64,000 nucleotides of DNA from Candidatus Omnitrophota bacterium (GTDB lineage Bacteria > Hinthialibacterota > Hinthialibacteria > Hinthialibacterales > JAKPRU01): NCBI GenBank assembly GCA_029570205.1, contig JAKQSI010000114.1, positions 39,939-103,938 on the forward strand, read 5' to 3'. A program made the position numbers and the translations under genes. Below the pieces are notes generated by a model. The model ran no database searches. It was not told the origin of the DNA and saw nothing but the letters and a program-made list of their open reading frames with translations. Positions within the stretch are counted from its first letter, which is position 1. Each line of letters starts with the position of its first letter. Below, piece after piece: positions 9,626 through 18,705 of the stretch.

Positions 9626-10810
9626 TTACGTTCCCTCATCCCGGCGCTCTGCTGGTGGGAGAGAGGGAGATTTGAGATACCTTTCGAACAGCTCCCAAGT
9701 CCGCAATGCAGTCTGCTCCCATGAAAACAAGCGTACACGGCTGTAACCCCGCGCGCGATATTCCAGACGAAGGTTTTCATTTTCCAGGAGGCGAAATACC
9801 CATTCGGAGATGGCCTCCGTATCCTGGGGTGGCAAACAAACCGCCGCATCTCCTGCCACCTCCGGCAGAGATCCCGCATTCGATGTTACCACTGGAACCC
9901 CGCAGGCCATCGCCTCCAGAACCGGTAATCCGAATCCCTCATAAAGACTCGGAAACAGAAACACGGGGGCATTGCGATAGAGTGTCCGCAAAACGATATC
10001 ATCCGCATCCTCAATCCAACGGATACAATCGGAGCGGCGGCGAATTCTCTGGACAATTTTATCACACAGCCAACCGGACATTCCGGCGATCACCAGGCGC
10101 AGATCCGGCCGTTTTTCTCTCAATCGATCCAGCACGTCAAGAATTGTCCGGTAATTCTTGCGGGGTTCGAGTGTGCCGACAGCAAGCAGATACCCCGGAT
10201 TCAATCCAAGGCTGTGTAAAATTTGTTCCTCTTCTTCAGCGGACGGTTCCTCCTGGAAAAACGGATCGACCGCTTCGGGGATGACCATGATCCGTTCGGG
10301 GTTCGCTCCCAGGAGTTCCACCGCGTCCCGGTGTGTAGACTCGGAGACCGCGATGAGAGCATCGGCTTTCCGAACAGCCCGGCGAAGCGCTGCTTCCCAG
10401 TACCAGCGGTATTTTGCCGGTTGAATTTCGGGATATCTCAAAAATCCCAAATCGTGCAGGGTCACGATTCTGGGGACTTTCAGAAATCTCGGAACGACGG
10501 TCAGCGGCGAGAAAAACAGATTCAAATTCATTCGCGATGCGCCGATAGGAAGGAGAATATGATCCCACACAGGCCGGGCGACCATCGCCGAAGAACATGG
10601 CAAGACGACACTGGAAACCCGCGCCTCTCCTCCAAGTTCCGCCAGAGTGGAAGGCTCTATGCAGCGATGGGTGAATAGCGTCAGTCGGAAATCCTCCCGG
10701 TACCGCAGTAGAAACCGAAGCAGAAGCCGAGTATACACCGCAACACCCGTGTGACGTTCCGCCAATACGCGCCCATCTACACCGATATGAAAAACCCCGC
10801 GCTCCGTCAC
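9626..10810 (-). CDS. Glycosyltransferase family 4 (GT-B fold)
   Basis: Transfers a sugar from a nucleotide donor to a growing glycan, in the cytoplasm or at the inner membrane. The 394-residue protein has an N-terminal acceptor-side domain (IGVDGRVLAERHTGVAVYTR) and a GT4 donor-binding half. That half shows YLLAVGTLEPRKNY, LVIAGMSGW and the conserved PSLYEGFGLPVLEAMACGVPVV with the EX7E-type glutamates. The start is GTG at 10810, six bases after AAGGA. It ends 45 bp before the SNF2 gene on the same strand, but no functional link is apparent. No other glycan genes lie next to it, so its pathway is unknown. Confidence 0.9.
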   Translation of the reverse strand: MTERGVFHIGVDGRVLAERHTGVAVYTRLLLRFLLRYREDFRLTLFTHRCIEPSTLAELGGEARVSSVVLPCSSAMVARPVWDHILLPIGASRMNLNLFFSPLTVVPRFLKVPRIVTLHDLGFLRYPEIQPAKYRWYWEAALRRAVRKADALIAVSESTHRDAVELLGANPERIMVIPEAVDPFFQEEPSAEEEEQILHSLGLNPGYLLAVGTLEPRKNYRTILDVLDRLREKRPDLRLVIAGMSGWLCDKIVQRIRRRSDCIRWIEDADDIVLRTLYRNAPVFLFPSLYEGFGLPVLEAMACGVPVVTSNAGSLPEVAGDAAVCLPPQDTEAISEWVFRLLENENLRLEYRARGYSRVRLFSWEQTALRTWELFERYLKSPSLPPAERRDEGT

Positions 10811-10907
10811 CGTGATTCCTTACAGACGTTGATTTCACTGAGAAGGTACTTTACGATTTTAGCGAAAGCCGTGCAGGTTGGCTTGACCCGATGAATGGAG
10901 AACTCTC

Positions 10908-11072
10908 GTGAATCCCGAAGAAGAAATCCGTCCTTCCGAAGAAATCCCCCAAGAAACCGATCAGTCCGAGCCGGAACCGTTCGGCTGGGAGTTCCATAAA
11001 GGGCCGCTGCTGATCGCTGTCATTTTGACAGTGGTTTTTTACGCCTTTGTGTTTTTCTTCGTCAATTTCTAA
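10908..11072 (+). CDS. Small single-span membrane protein (54 residues)
   Basis: A short gene read from GTG at 10908 with a well-placed GGAG seven bases upstream. The first 30 residues are very acidic (NPEEEIRPSEEIPQ onwards, about 11 Glu/Asp). After GWEFHKGP comes one hydrophobic segment of about 20 residues (LLIAVILTVVFYAFVFFFV), ending in NF. This predicts an acidic tail in the cytoplasm or periplasm and one helix in the membrane. Its stop codon overlaps the stop of the convergent membrane protein gene by four bases. I do not recognise a family. The ribosome binding site, amino acid layout and compact fit between neighbours support a real gene. Confidence 0.6.
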   Translation: MNPEEEIRPSEEIPQETDQSEPEPFGWEFHKGPLLIAVILTVVFYAFVFFFVNF

Positions 11073-11503
11073 GCGTAAGTTCCGCTTAAACAAAACACTT
11101 GCGCCGGCAGTTCCACCGAGCGATGCTGCGGCATCGGCGCCGCTGAAATAACCAGGATCCAACTGACCGCAATCATTGCAATGCCGAACACACGGATTTT
11201 CCAATCCTCCGCCAGAATAAAAACCTTCAAAGCCTGTAGTCCTGCCGCCGGCGCAACCAGGGCAATTGACCCGGTAATACACATAAGGAGGGAAAAACCG
11301 GTATTTACCGCAATGCAGGTTCCGTACTCACGCGCACACCAGCAGAACAGCCCCAACAGGATCAATCCCTTCGCCAGGACCCGAACTTTGTGCCGGCAAT
11401 GATTGATCCAGGCAAACTCCCGGATTATCTCCGGCCAGACAAGGGAAAAAATCCCGATCGTGAATAGAAAAGAACACGGGATCAGATAAATATCCGTGAG
11501 CAT
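11069..11503 (-). CDS. Four-helix integral membrane protein of unknown function
   Basis: A 144-residue protein with four predicted membrane segments: residues about 3-24, 44-60, 66-92 and 106-127. Cysteines are unusually frequent for a membrane protein (C10, one near 39, CWC near 57-59, GTC, LMC). No family is recognised. The start at 11503 (MLTDIYLIPC) is preferred because it begins directly before the first helix and clears the thioredoxin gene. An earlier start would overlap that gene's 3' end. It lies 62 bp downstream of trxA on the same strand, so it may be co-transcribed. A thiol link to thioredoxin is only a guess. Confidence 0.6.
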   Translation of the reverse strand: MLTDIYLIPCSFLFTIGIFSLVWPEIIREFAWINHCRHKVRVLAKGLILLGLFCWCAREYGTCIAVNTGFSLLMCITGSIALVAPAAGLQALKVFILAEDWKIRVFGIAMIAVSWILVISAAPMPQHRSVELPAQVFCLSGTYA

Positions 11504-11565
11504 GATCGGATCGTGCGGCCTCCCGAAGACCGGCATATTCCGGCATCTACCCGATACCGGGCAGA

Positions 11566-11895
11566 TCACTGTGCCAACGCCTGCTCCAATCCCCGGGCGA
11601 GAACATCCTTGGGCGTAGACCCGACCCACTTGTTCACTTCTTTCCCCCCTTTGAAAATCACAATGGTCGGGACACTCATAATGCCGTACCTCACGGCCAG
11701 CTCCTGATTCTTATCCACATCGACTTTGGCGACTTTGGCCCGCCCGGCGAAATCTTGCGCAAGTTCGTCGATCAGGGGCGCCAGCCGCTGACAGGGACCG
11801 CACCACTCCGCGCTGAAATCCACCAGCACGGGAACCTTGGACCGAACCACTTCCTGCTCGAAATTACCGCCAAGAATATGAATGATCTCTGACAT
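11566..11895 (-). CDS. trxA: Thioredoxin
   Basis: A 109-residue thioredoxin, the general cytoplasmic protein disulfide reductase, which also supplies electrons to peroxiredoxins and ribonucleotide reductase. The active site WCGPC sits near residue 30 in DFSAEWCGPCQRLAP. The cis-proline loop YGIMSVPTIVIFKGG is intact and the length is normal. The ATG at 11895 has AGGAGG five bases upstream. A longer frame to 12000 exists but lacks a ribosome binding site. It may serve the thiol peroxidase encoded near 55.4 kb. No thioredoxin reductase gene is in the window. Confidence 0.96.
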   Translation of the reverse strand: MSEIIHILGGNFEQEVVRSKVPVLVDFSAEWCGPCQRLAPLIDELAQDFAGRAKVAKVDVDKNQELAVRYGIMSVPTIVIFKGGKEVNKWVGSTPKDVLARGLEQALAQ

Positions 11896-12347
11896 CCGTT
11901 CCTCCTGATGGGACTTATTTTGCTGTTCTGCTCGGATAAAGCCCATTCCCCGAAAAAAGTATAATGATCGGAACGGGGCCATACAAGCGAAGCGATTCAC
12001 AAGAGATTATCACAAATCGCAGCGCAGCCCCCGGGTTGAGATCGGTCCTCCGGCAGTAGCCAGTGTATAACGATCCTTAACAGTATTGGTCCGGGTGGAG
12101 TACATCGCGAACTGACCGGCGAGCCGGTCGTAAAGTGCATCGGCGGTCGGCGCAGGTTAACCGAGTCCAGATTCCACCGCTTGCGATCTGCGTTTCAACG
12201 CCGCCCCGGCGCCGGAAATAACCTTCCTGACCGCTCACCTGCTGTATTCACAGATGCAACCATTTGCTGAATTACAATTCCTCCTTTTCTCTGGTATAAC
12301 CGTCGGTATAACCATCACTAAGACTATCCCGTCAGAGGAATTGACCG
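11896..12347. other. Gene-poor divergent region between trxA and the fusion lyase/esterase gene
   Basis: These 452 bp lie between two divergently transcribed genes. I see no RNA gene or strong promoter. On the minus strand, 12010-12156 translates without stops into a 48-residue stretch that looks compositionally coding (DALYDRLAGQFAMYSTRTN). It has no start or ribosome binding site and meets a stop and frame change upstream, so it could be the remnant of a decayed gene. This is not annotated as a gene. Confidence 0.4.
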
Positions 12348-15300
12348 ATGCGGTTATCGATTTCTTTTATCCGTGTTTTTTTCAACATTTTTCTTGTTTT
12401 ATCCTTTCTCGTATGTTCGTTTCCAACTCTCGCGGAGAATTACGATCCGGTGCGATGGATTACACGATACCGATTTGCCGAAATCCCCCGTGGAACCGCA
12501 ACGGTGGTCTCCGCTCATGCTTCTCTGCCGGATTTCGCCGTAATTCCCGCCGCGACAGGCATTCAGCTGGTCCGTGTTTCGATGGTCTTTCCTCCAGGGG
12601 CGTTTCATTCGGACTTGACCGTGAGGATTCCATCCGAACGAGGCGATATTTCTCCCGATGTCCGGGTCCTGACCTTCCATCCGGGAACTCCAAAATATGT
12701 GCGACGCGCCATTTTGACGTTCCTTTATGAATTCGAAACGAGAGAGTCTGTCTCTTTTCAACCGACTCTGTCGGTTCCAGGACCGGATTGCGTACAAACC
12801 GGAGAGGCGATTGAACCTGGCGAGGACGGCGCAATCGAGATTTCGTGCGGCAAATCTCTGCTGCGTGTTCATGGAGGGAAAATCACCGGAGTTTCTGAGG
12901 ATGGTTCGGAGTGGACCGCAGAGTTGCTCGCCCCGGCCTGCTCCTGGCCGGAACAGCCTGTTGTGGAAACGGTGGAACGCGGCAGGAACTACACGTGGAT
13001 TCGTATCTTTATTCCCGATCCGCAATGGCCTCGGATACTGGAAATCCGAATGGACTCACTGGGTTCCGTCGCTGTCATCGCGCACTTGCAGCGAATGGCC
13101 GAACAGGATGGCTTTGCGCCGGATTACAGCTGGCGCATTTCCGGCCTGAAAACAACTTGTTTTCGTATCGACGGGAGGAGTCTCTGTTCTCATGAGGAAA
13201 TCAAGCATTCTTTCGACACGGGAAAGTCGGTTCTTGTAGAAACAACGGGGCCGAATATCGTTTTCCCGCAGGCCCACCATCTCCGACGGGGGGCTGTCAC
13301 GGCAAACATGGGGCCGGGAGCGAACGACATTCTTTACACGCGGTGTTTGGAAACAGACAAAGTTCCTCATCAGCCTTATGCTTGGCGCCGTGCGGCTTTT
13401 GTAATTTGCGGTCCCGGGCAGGCTCCCTGGAATGCACTGTTCGAGCCGCCTCACCGGATTTCGATCAATCCCGACGTGTACGATTCTCTCTACAGGTTTG
13501 GATCGGGGGCGGACCTTGCGCAATGGCCTCTGCTGGAGGATCTGAGCCGGTATCATCGTGACGCGGTCGTGCGGTCTATGCTGGAAGGCGACGACTTCGG
13601 AAATGTAACCACCTTTAATGACAGCGGACCGCCGGGCGTTTTCGGTATGAACCGCCTCAATCATTGCCCACCTGTTTTCCATACGTACTACCGGACCGGC
13701 GATGAACGGTTACGCTCCACAGCCTTGCATTGGTGCGACAATTTCTACGATCTAAGTGTCTGGTGGGGGGAGGACGAAGGATTCGGCGGCACGCGATATG
13801 TCAACGCGGTTCTTGCCGGGCAAGACGAACACAAAGAGGATAAGAGTTTCATGTGGCGGACAAATTTCGCCTCGAATTTCTGTACAAAAGGCTATGATTC
13901 CTTCTTTTATGCCTATGAAGAGACAGGCGATCCCCGCATGGCCGTTGCCCTGCAGGCCCAACTGAAATACGCCGATGAAGCGGTTCATACGGATCAGGGC
14001 GAATGCCGCAATATCGGGGATGTGCTCGATTCCGTCCGTATGGCGAGATTCACGGGGGAAGACCATTACCTGCAAAAGGGACTGGAACTGTTTCGCGAAT
14101 TGAGGACAAAACTGGGATCGGATCACCTGTTCAGTCAGAGTGGGCGCCCAATCCTTCCCGAACTCCCTTTTATCAATGAGGATCAAATCGGCCTCCGGAA
14201 CCCGTTTGCGAAACCCTACATTATCGGTTATGCGTTGGCCGGATTGCCCGCTCTTGCGGAAATGTGTCCGCAAGAGACTCATTTGAGGGAGACAATTCGG
14301 GCGGTGGCCGATTTTCTGGCAGAATCGCAGGATCCGCTTGGCGCGTGGCGCTATCCGCATCCGTGCTCTACGTTACTGCTCTTTTCCCAGGGATTGGAGC
14401 ATTCGGCGCAAATCTGTAATGCAGCGGAGTATTTGGAAGCGCAGGGGGAACCGATTGAAAATCTGCTGAATGCCGTCGAGCGTCAACTGCGTTCCCGCAT
14501 TCTGATCTGGCGAAAGACCGGTCATAGTTTCTATTCCCTGAACGGATGGGAGTTTGCCGCCGGAATCGCCAAGACAAATGACGACATCAATACAATGTAC
14601 GCGAAACCTGAAGGCCGTGATTCTTCACGGGATTATGCGGAGGGTGAAATCAGTATCGGCACGGCTCCGCCGGAAGGGCTGGTTTATTTCAACCGCGTCC
14701 TCGATTTCTATCTGCGTCATCGGCCTGCGGAACGGTTATTTCATGTCCCTCCTCAATTGAAGACTATTTTGGATCGTCTAGTGGATCGACGTATTCGCCT
14801 TGTGCCGCAAGAATCGGGGGCTTTCCTGCGTGTCGAGAGATCGGAGTCGCCCGATGTGGGATTTCTGCTCCGGGCGCCCGAATGGACCGCATTCCCGAAA
14901 ATGGGATCCGGCCCAGAGGAACTCGGCGGAATGAAGATCGACTGGAAAACGGACCCGGAAGCAGGAACAGTTTTTTACCATCTGGACCGCCCCGAAGCCA
15001 CTTTTTCGGCTTCCTTTATTCCCGGCCTGGAAACGGTGGATTGTGTCTATACCGTATGGCCGAAGCCGGGTGCGCAGATACCTGAACGAGGCGCATTGGG
15101 ACCTTGCCTGCAACTCAAGAACGGTGTTTTCGGGGGAGATGATTTGGATTGGATGGCTCGTATCCATTATCTTTCCCGCAATGAATGGGTCTCGCTGGGA
15201 ACGGTGGCGGAGGGAAACAACCAAAACGTATTGTTTCTTCCGGGAGAGAATTTCCGGAAAATGGCCGGACCGATGACCGAATCCGAATGGCACACCATCC

Positions 15301-16694
15301 GGCAACGACTGCCCGACTTTCCGTTAATTGCTGCAATCAGTAGAGACGGTGTATGGATTGCCGCCACCGCCGCCGAATTCTGCAGTTCGATCTGTAGCAA
15401 CGCCGATCCCTCGCAGCGTTGTATTTATTCTCAGGGAGTATTTCCACTATATCGGGATAATTCCAGTACGCTCCGGGTTAAGATTTACCTCTTTCGTGGT
15501 GATAGGAATGATCTTGGTCGGCGGTATTTTCAGGATGTAGAGACCTGGAAACGGTCCTGTGCCCACCCGGTTCAGGGGAATCCCGATTACTGTCGCGACG
15601 GCATTGTGCACGATCTTCCGAACTTCCAGGATGCCCAGCTATCCAGGCTCGCTTTTCCTTTGGCCTTTGATCCGAAACGGTATCAGGATTTTGCAGAGTG
15701 GCGTTCCCAGGCGAGGAAACGCTACCTGGATTCGCTTCTTCCCGCGCTGCCGGCTGCCCCGTTTGAGCCGACTGTGATCGCACGCGAGAGACGAGATGGA
15801 TATGAGGCACGAAAAATTGCCCTCAATATCTCCGCCGATAGCCGAATTCCCGCCTACTTGCTCGTCCCCGATGGGGATGGGCCCTTTCCGGCCGTGATCG
15901 CTTTGCACGATCACGGGGCGCATTTTTCCATCGGAAAAGAAAAAGTGGTTCGACCGTTTGCCGAACCGAAAGTGAGGCTCAATGACGCGCAGGAATGGGT
16001 GGATAAGTATTATGAGGGACGGTACACCGGAGATGAACTGGCGAAACGGGGATATGTCGTGTTTTCCATGGATGCGTTGTTCTGGGGGGACCGTGGACGT
16101 CGTGAAGGTGTGGAATATGAGGCCCAACAGGCCCTCGCCGCCAATCTGTATCAGATCGGGCTGTCTTGGGCCGGTACGATTATCTGGGATGATATACGGA
16201 GTGCGGAATTTGTCGCGGGTCTGCCGGAAGTTGATCCGGATCGCATTGCAGCGGTCGGATTGTCTATGGGTTCTAATCGTGCCTGGCATCTGACTGCCGC
16301 GACGGACCGTGTTTGTATGGGGGCCGCCATCTGCTGGATGGGTACAACGGAGGTTTTGACTCAGCCGGGTAATAATCAAACCCTGGGATATTCCGCTTTT
16401 TCCATGCTGCATCCCGGTCTCCGGCTCACGTTGGACTATCCTCATGTTGCCTCCATCGCCTGCCCGAAACCGATGCTGTTCTTTAACGGGGAGCAGGACG
16501 GGCTGTTTCCAATTCCCGGTGTTGAGGCGGCTTACAAGATCATGCGGGCGGTGTGGGAATCACAAAACGCCGGGGATCGCCTGGTCACAAAAGTCTGGCC
16601 GGTTCCGCATTTGTTCAATCGCGAAATGCAGGAGGAGGTATTTGCCTGGTTCGACCGATATCTTCTGAAATCATCGCCATCCATGTCCGAATGA
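12348..16694 (+). CDS. Giant secreted fusion: polysaccharide lyase-like N-terminus plus alpha/beta-hydrolase (esterase) C-terminus
   Basis: A 1448-residue secreted protein predicted to attack a decorated polysaccharide. It has a signal peptide (residues about 8-29). Residues about 30-330 are beta-rich. Residues about 360-830 have the helical, His/Trp/Tyr-rich look of an alpha/alpha-toroid (HCPPVFHTYYRTGDERLR, WGEDEGFGGTRYVNAV), reminiscent of exo-rhamnogalacturonan lyase-like families. A beta-sandwich segment of about 250 residues follows. From about 1130 on is a complete esterase domain with Ser1306 (GLSMGS), Asp1384 (EQDGLFP) and His1421 (VPHLFNREMQ). The spacing of this triad nearly equals that of the separate esterase at 4032-5306. 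GAGG precedes the ATG by nine bases. The lyase call is low confidence; the esterase call is strong. Confidence 0.75.
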   Translation: MRLSISFIRVFFNIFLVLSFLVCSFPTLAENYDPVRWITRYRFAEIPRGTATVVSAHASLPDFAVIPAATGIQLVRVSMVFPPGAFHSDLTVRIPSERGDISPDVRVLTFHPGTPKYVRRAILTFLYEFETRESVSFQPTLSVPGPDCVQTGEAIEPGEDGAIEISCGKSLLRVHGGKITGVSEDGSEWTAELLAPACSWPEQPVVETVERGRNYTWIRIFIPDPQWPRILEIRMDSLGSVAVIAHLQRMAEQDGFAPDYSWRISGLKTTCFRIDGRSLCSHEEIKHSFDTGKSVLVETTGPNIVFPQAHHLRRGAVTANMGPGANDILYTRCLETDKVPHQPYAWRRAAFVICGPGQAPWNALFEPPHRISINPDVYDSLYRFGSGADLAQWPLLEDLSRYHRDAVVRSMLEGDDFGNVTTFNDSGPPGVFGMNRLNHCPPVFHTYYRTGDERLRSTALHWCDNFYDLSVWWGEDEGFGGTRYVNAVLAGQDEHKEDKSFMWRTNFASNFCTKGYDSFFYAYEETGDPRMAVALQAQLKYADEAVHTDQGECRNIGDVLDSVRMARFTGEDHYLQKGLELFRELRTKLGSDHLFSQSGRPILPELPFINEDQIGLRNPFAKPYIIGYALAGLPALAEMCPQETHLRETIRAVADFLAESQDPLGAWRYPHPCSTLLLFSQGLEHSAQICNAAEYLEAQGEPIENLLNAVERQLRSRILIWRKTGHSFYSLNGWEFAAGIAKTNDDINTMYAKPEGRDSSRDYAEGEISIGTAPPEGLVYFNRVLDFYLRHRPAERLFHVPPQLKTILDRLVDRRIRLVPQESGAFLRVERSESPDVGFLLRAPEWTAFPKMGSGPEELGGMKIDWKTDPEAGTVFYHLDRPEATFSASFIPGLETVDCVYTVWPKPGAQIPERGALGPCLQLKNGVFGGDDLDWMARIHYLSRNEWVSLGTVAEGNNQNVLFLPGENFRKMAGPMTESEWHTIRQRLPDFPLIAAISRDGVWIAATAAEFCSSICSNADPSQRCIYSQGVFPLYRDNSSTLRVKIYLFRGDRNDLGRRYFQDVETWKRSCAHPVQGNPDYCRDGIVHDLPNFQDAQLSRLAFPLAFDPKRYQDFAEWRSQARKRYLDSLLPALPAAPFEPTVIARERRDGYEARKIALNISADSRIPAYLLVPDGDGPFPAVIALHDHGAHFSIGKEKVVRPFAEPKVRLNDAQEWVDKYYEGRYTGDELAKRGYVVFSMDALFWGDRGRREGVEYEAQQALAANLYQIGLSWAGTIIWDDIRSAEFVAGLPEVDPDRIAAVGLSMGSNRAWHLTAATDRVCMGAAICWMGTTEVLTQPGNNQTLGYSAFSMLHPGLRLTLDYPHVASIACPKPMLFFNGEQDGLFPIPGVEAAYKIMRAVWESQNAGDRLVTKVWPVPHLFNREMQEEVFAWFDRYLLKSSPSMSE

Positions 16695-16713
16695 ATCAGG
16701 AATCATAAACAGA

Positions 16714-16754
16714 TCGTCCCTGCTCCTGACGGGAACCGACAGGAGCAGGGACGA
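16714..16754. terminator. Strong hairpin terminator between convergent genes
   Basis: A perfect 15-bp stem (left arm starting TCGTCCCTGCTCCTG) with an 11-base loop lies 20 bp after the fusion gene and 41 bp before the end of the convergent gene. It can serve both directions. There is no long T-run. Confidence 0.75.
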
Positions 16755-16794
16755 CTAATTGACATCTCTCAGATTGAACTCTGAGACACCCGAC

Positions 16795-17460
16795 TTATTT
16801 CTCCTTTGCGGCAGCCTCGTGAGCGACTTTCCGGGCTGCGCGGCGGGCAGGAGTCTTCTTTCTCGCGCCGGTAGCACGTACTCTTCCGCCCCCCTGCGGG
16901 AGAATGGTGTCGATGAGTTTCTCACCGGCGGCATTGATGCGGAAACTGCCGCGCTCTTTGCCTTTGTCCAGGTAGCCAAGCCGACGGGTATTGTTGAGGG
17001 TCTGATTGGGGTTCTGGAATTTGCCCCGCCCGGATTCTTGAGCGGCCCTCTGTAAATCTTCCCCGTTAATATCGTCTTTCCGCTGTCCAGGCGGAGCGGC
17101 ATGACGGAAATAGTAAGCGACGGCGGCGGCGAATTGGACATCGCTTCGCGGTTTTTTCTGCGCCATGAAAGCCTGAATACTTCCAGGGACGCCGGTGACA
17201 GCCGGGGCCGGTGTCGCAGCGGCTACCGCGGCCGGCGCGGCCGCGGCCTTCCGCCCTTTCGCTCGTCGTTTCCGTCTACCACGACGACGAGCGGCTTTTG
17301 GTTCTGCGGCAGCCGCGCGGGCTGCCGCCTTGACTGGTTTGGCCAGGGCCAGGATCTCTTCCGCCCACCGCAAAAGCCTTGTTCGCACATCGTCATCAAA
17401 GGGACGAAGGGCATCTACCAACATTCGCAACGCATCGAATTCATCCGAGTGTTGAACCAT
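16795..17460 (-). CDS. Basic Ala/Lys/Arg-rich protein, histone H1-like with winged-helix-like C-terminal domain
   Basis: A 221-residue protein in three parts. Residues 1-42 form an acidic helical segment (SDEFDALRMLVDALRPFDDDVRTRLLRW). Residues about 43-95 are a low-complexity linker of Ala, Lys, Arg and Pro resembling eukaryotic H1 tails. A globular part (about 96-185) contains KPRSDVQFAAAVAYYF and NTRRLGYLDKGKERGSFRINAAGEKLI, which reads like a small winged helix. A second basic tail (RKKTPARRAARKVAHEA) closes it. DNA binding is inferred from charge and layout, not from a named family. GAGGTG lies seven bases before the ATG. A promoter-like TTGTCA...TAGACT lies at 17498-17526. Confidence 0.72.
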   Translation of the reverse strand: MVQHSDEFDALRMLVDALRPFDDDVRTRLLRWAEEILALAKPVKAAARAAAAEPKAARRRGRRKRRAKGRKAAAAPAAVAAATPAPAVTGVPGSIQAFMAQKKPRSDVQFAAAVAYYFRHAAPPGQRKDDINGEDLQRAAQESGRGKFQNPNQTLNNTRRLGYLDKGKERGSFRINAAGEKLIDTILPQGGGRVRATGARKKTPARRAARKVAHEAAAKEK

Positions 17461-17497
17461 CGTGATTCACCTCATGATTAGAATTGTAACCCGCCGT

Positions 17498-17526
17498 AGT
17501 CTAAACCGGAAATTCTAAAATGACAA
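17498..17526 (-). promoter_or_regulatory. Sigma-70-type promoter for the histone H1-like gene
   Basis: On the minus strand TTGTCA and TAGACT are separated by 17 bp, and the -10 box is 37 bp before the ATG at 17460. The surrounding 100 bp are AT-rich compared with the genes. Confidence 0.45.
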
Positions 17527-17586
17527 TACCTCTCCAACAATTATTTTATCCGTTACAGATTTTCTTCGTAACCCGATAACAGACCG

Positions 17587-18705
17587 TTACCCAAACATCT
17601 GCCGAAATCGCTTTACCGTCGAATCGCCCGGATGATTGGGTAAATCGACCGGCGATTCCCAGTCCTCCGGCACATCCTCCAGCCGGACCGGTTCCCCGTT
17701 TTTCTCTAAAATAGACCTCCATCCGGCCAGAAAAACAGCGGTTTTCTCCATGATTTGCTCGAATGTCTGCGGCATTTCTCCATACAGCGCCATTCTATGG
17801 AAAACCCACAATGTGGGCGCCCAGATCTCTGTCTTTTCAAACGGGTAGCCGGTCCCTCGCAGAATACGAAATGTCTCTCCATCCGAATTCTCTTGGGTGT
17901 GAATCTGAACTACACCCCACGATCCACCAATTTGATGCAAGGTTCCATAAAATCTACGTCCTTCCAGGTCTCGATGCTCCAAAATCATCACTCCGGGCGG
18001 CTGCCACCAGTGTTCCGATCGGTAGGAAACCGAAACAACCGGATTCCCCGCTTCCACAATGGCCCGGCAAACCATGTAAATACCATGCACACCATGGGTC
18101 GGGTAATCATCGAACGAATTCACGGCATTGTAGCTGATGATTTTCCTGCCGGGGACCCAAATTCTTGCCCGATTGATCGCCTCGTTGTGTTCATGGCTGG
18201 AGGGAGCCAGGATGGTGGCCCCGTATCTCCGGGCTGTCTCGATCATCTTTTTCGCTTTATCGAGAGCATTGGAGAAAGGACGATTGATGAGGTTGGGTAG
18301 ACCGGCTTCCAAGTAAGGTTCGTGAAGAATGTGATTCCAGGGATGGTTGTAATAGCCTCCGGAGATTACCGCGTCCACTTTCCCGATCATCGCATCGAAA
18401 TGTTTTACCTTCTCGCAACGGTACATTTGCGCGAATTCATCGGCTTTTTCCGGCTCGATATCCCAGCAATGGGTAATTCGCATGTTGGTGAAAGGGATGT
18501 CCTGTTTTTCCGGACGCGGATTCAAAAGAGACGCCCACAGGTCCGGAAGATGGGAATAGGTTCCCACATTCAGGCATCCGATTCGTAAACATTCATTGGG
18601 ACTTCGATTTTCTGTTCTTACAGGCCGCGCAACACCAATAGCCACGCTTCCTGCTGCCGCCCCGGCGAGAAAACGACGACGGTTGTGGAGTTCGTTTTTG
18701 TTCAT
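17587..18705 (-). CDS. Tat-exported Gfo/Idh/MocA-family oxidoreductase
   Basis: An NAD(P)-dependent sugar dehydrogenase-like protein of 372 residues, predicted to be exported folded by the Tat system. The leader RRRFLAGAAAGSVAIG (residues 9-24) carries the twin arginines. The Rossmann region is degenerate (LRIGCLNVGTYSHLPDLWA rather than a clean GxGxxG). An E-K-P-like motif is replaced by NRPFSNALDKAKKMIE, so redox activity is uncertain. HEHNEAINRARIWV and THGVHGIYMVCRAIVEAG belong to the C-terminal substrate domain of this family. It is divergent from the URO-D-like gene across a 465-bp spacer. Such exported relatives are common in planctomycete-like bacteria and act in carbohydrate metabolism. 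Confidence 0.85.
   Translation of the reverse strand: MNKNELHNRRRFLAGAAAGSVAIGVARPVRTENRSPNECLRIGCLNVGTYSHLPDLWASLLNPRPEKQDIPFTNMRITHCWDIEPEKADEFAQMYRCEKVKHFDAMIGKVDAVISGGYYNHPWNHILHEPYLEAGLPNLINRPFSNALDKAKKMIETARRYGATILAPSSHEHNEAINRARIWVPGRKIISYNAVNSFDDYPTHGVHGIYMVCRAIVEAGNPVVSVSYRSEHWWQPPGVMILEHRDLEGRRFYGTLHQIGGSWGVVQIHTQENSDGETFRILRGTGYPFEKTEIWAPTLWVFHRMALYGEMPQTFEQIMEKTAVFLAGWRSILEKNGEPVRLEDVPEDWESPVDLPNHPGDSTVKRFRQMFG

Noticed and set aside
12010..12156. 48-codon minus-strand stretch resembling coding sequence next to trxA
   Set aside because: No start codon, ribosome binding site or known family, and the frame is interrupted upstream. It could be a decayed gene, but the evidence is too thin for a feature.
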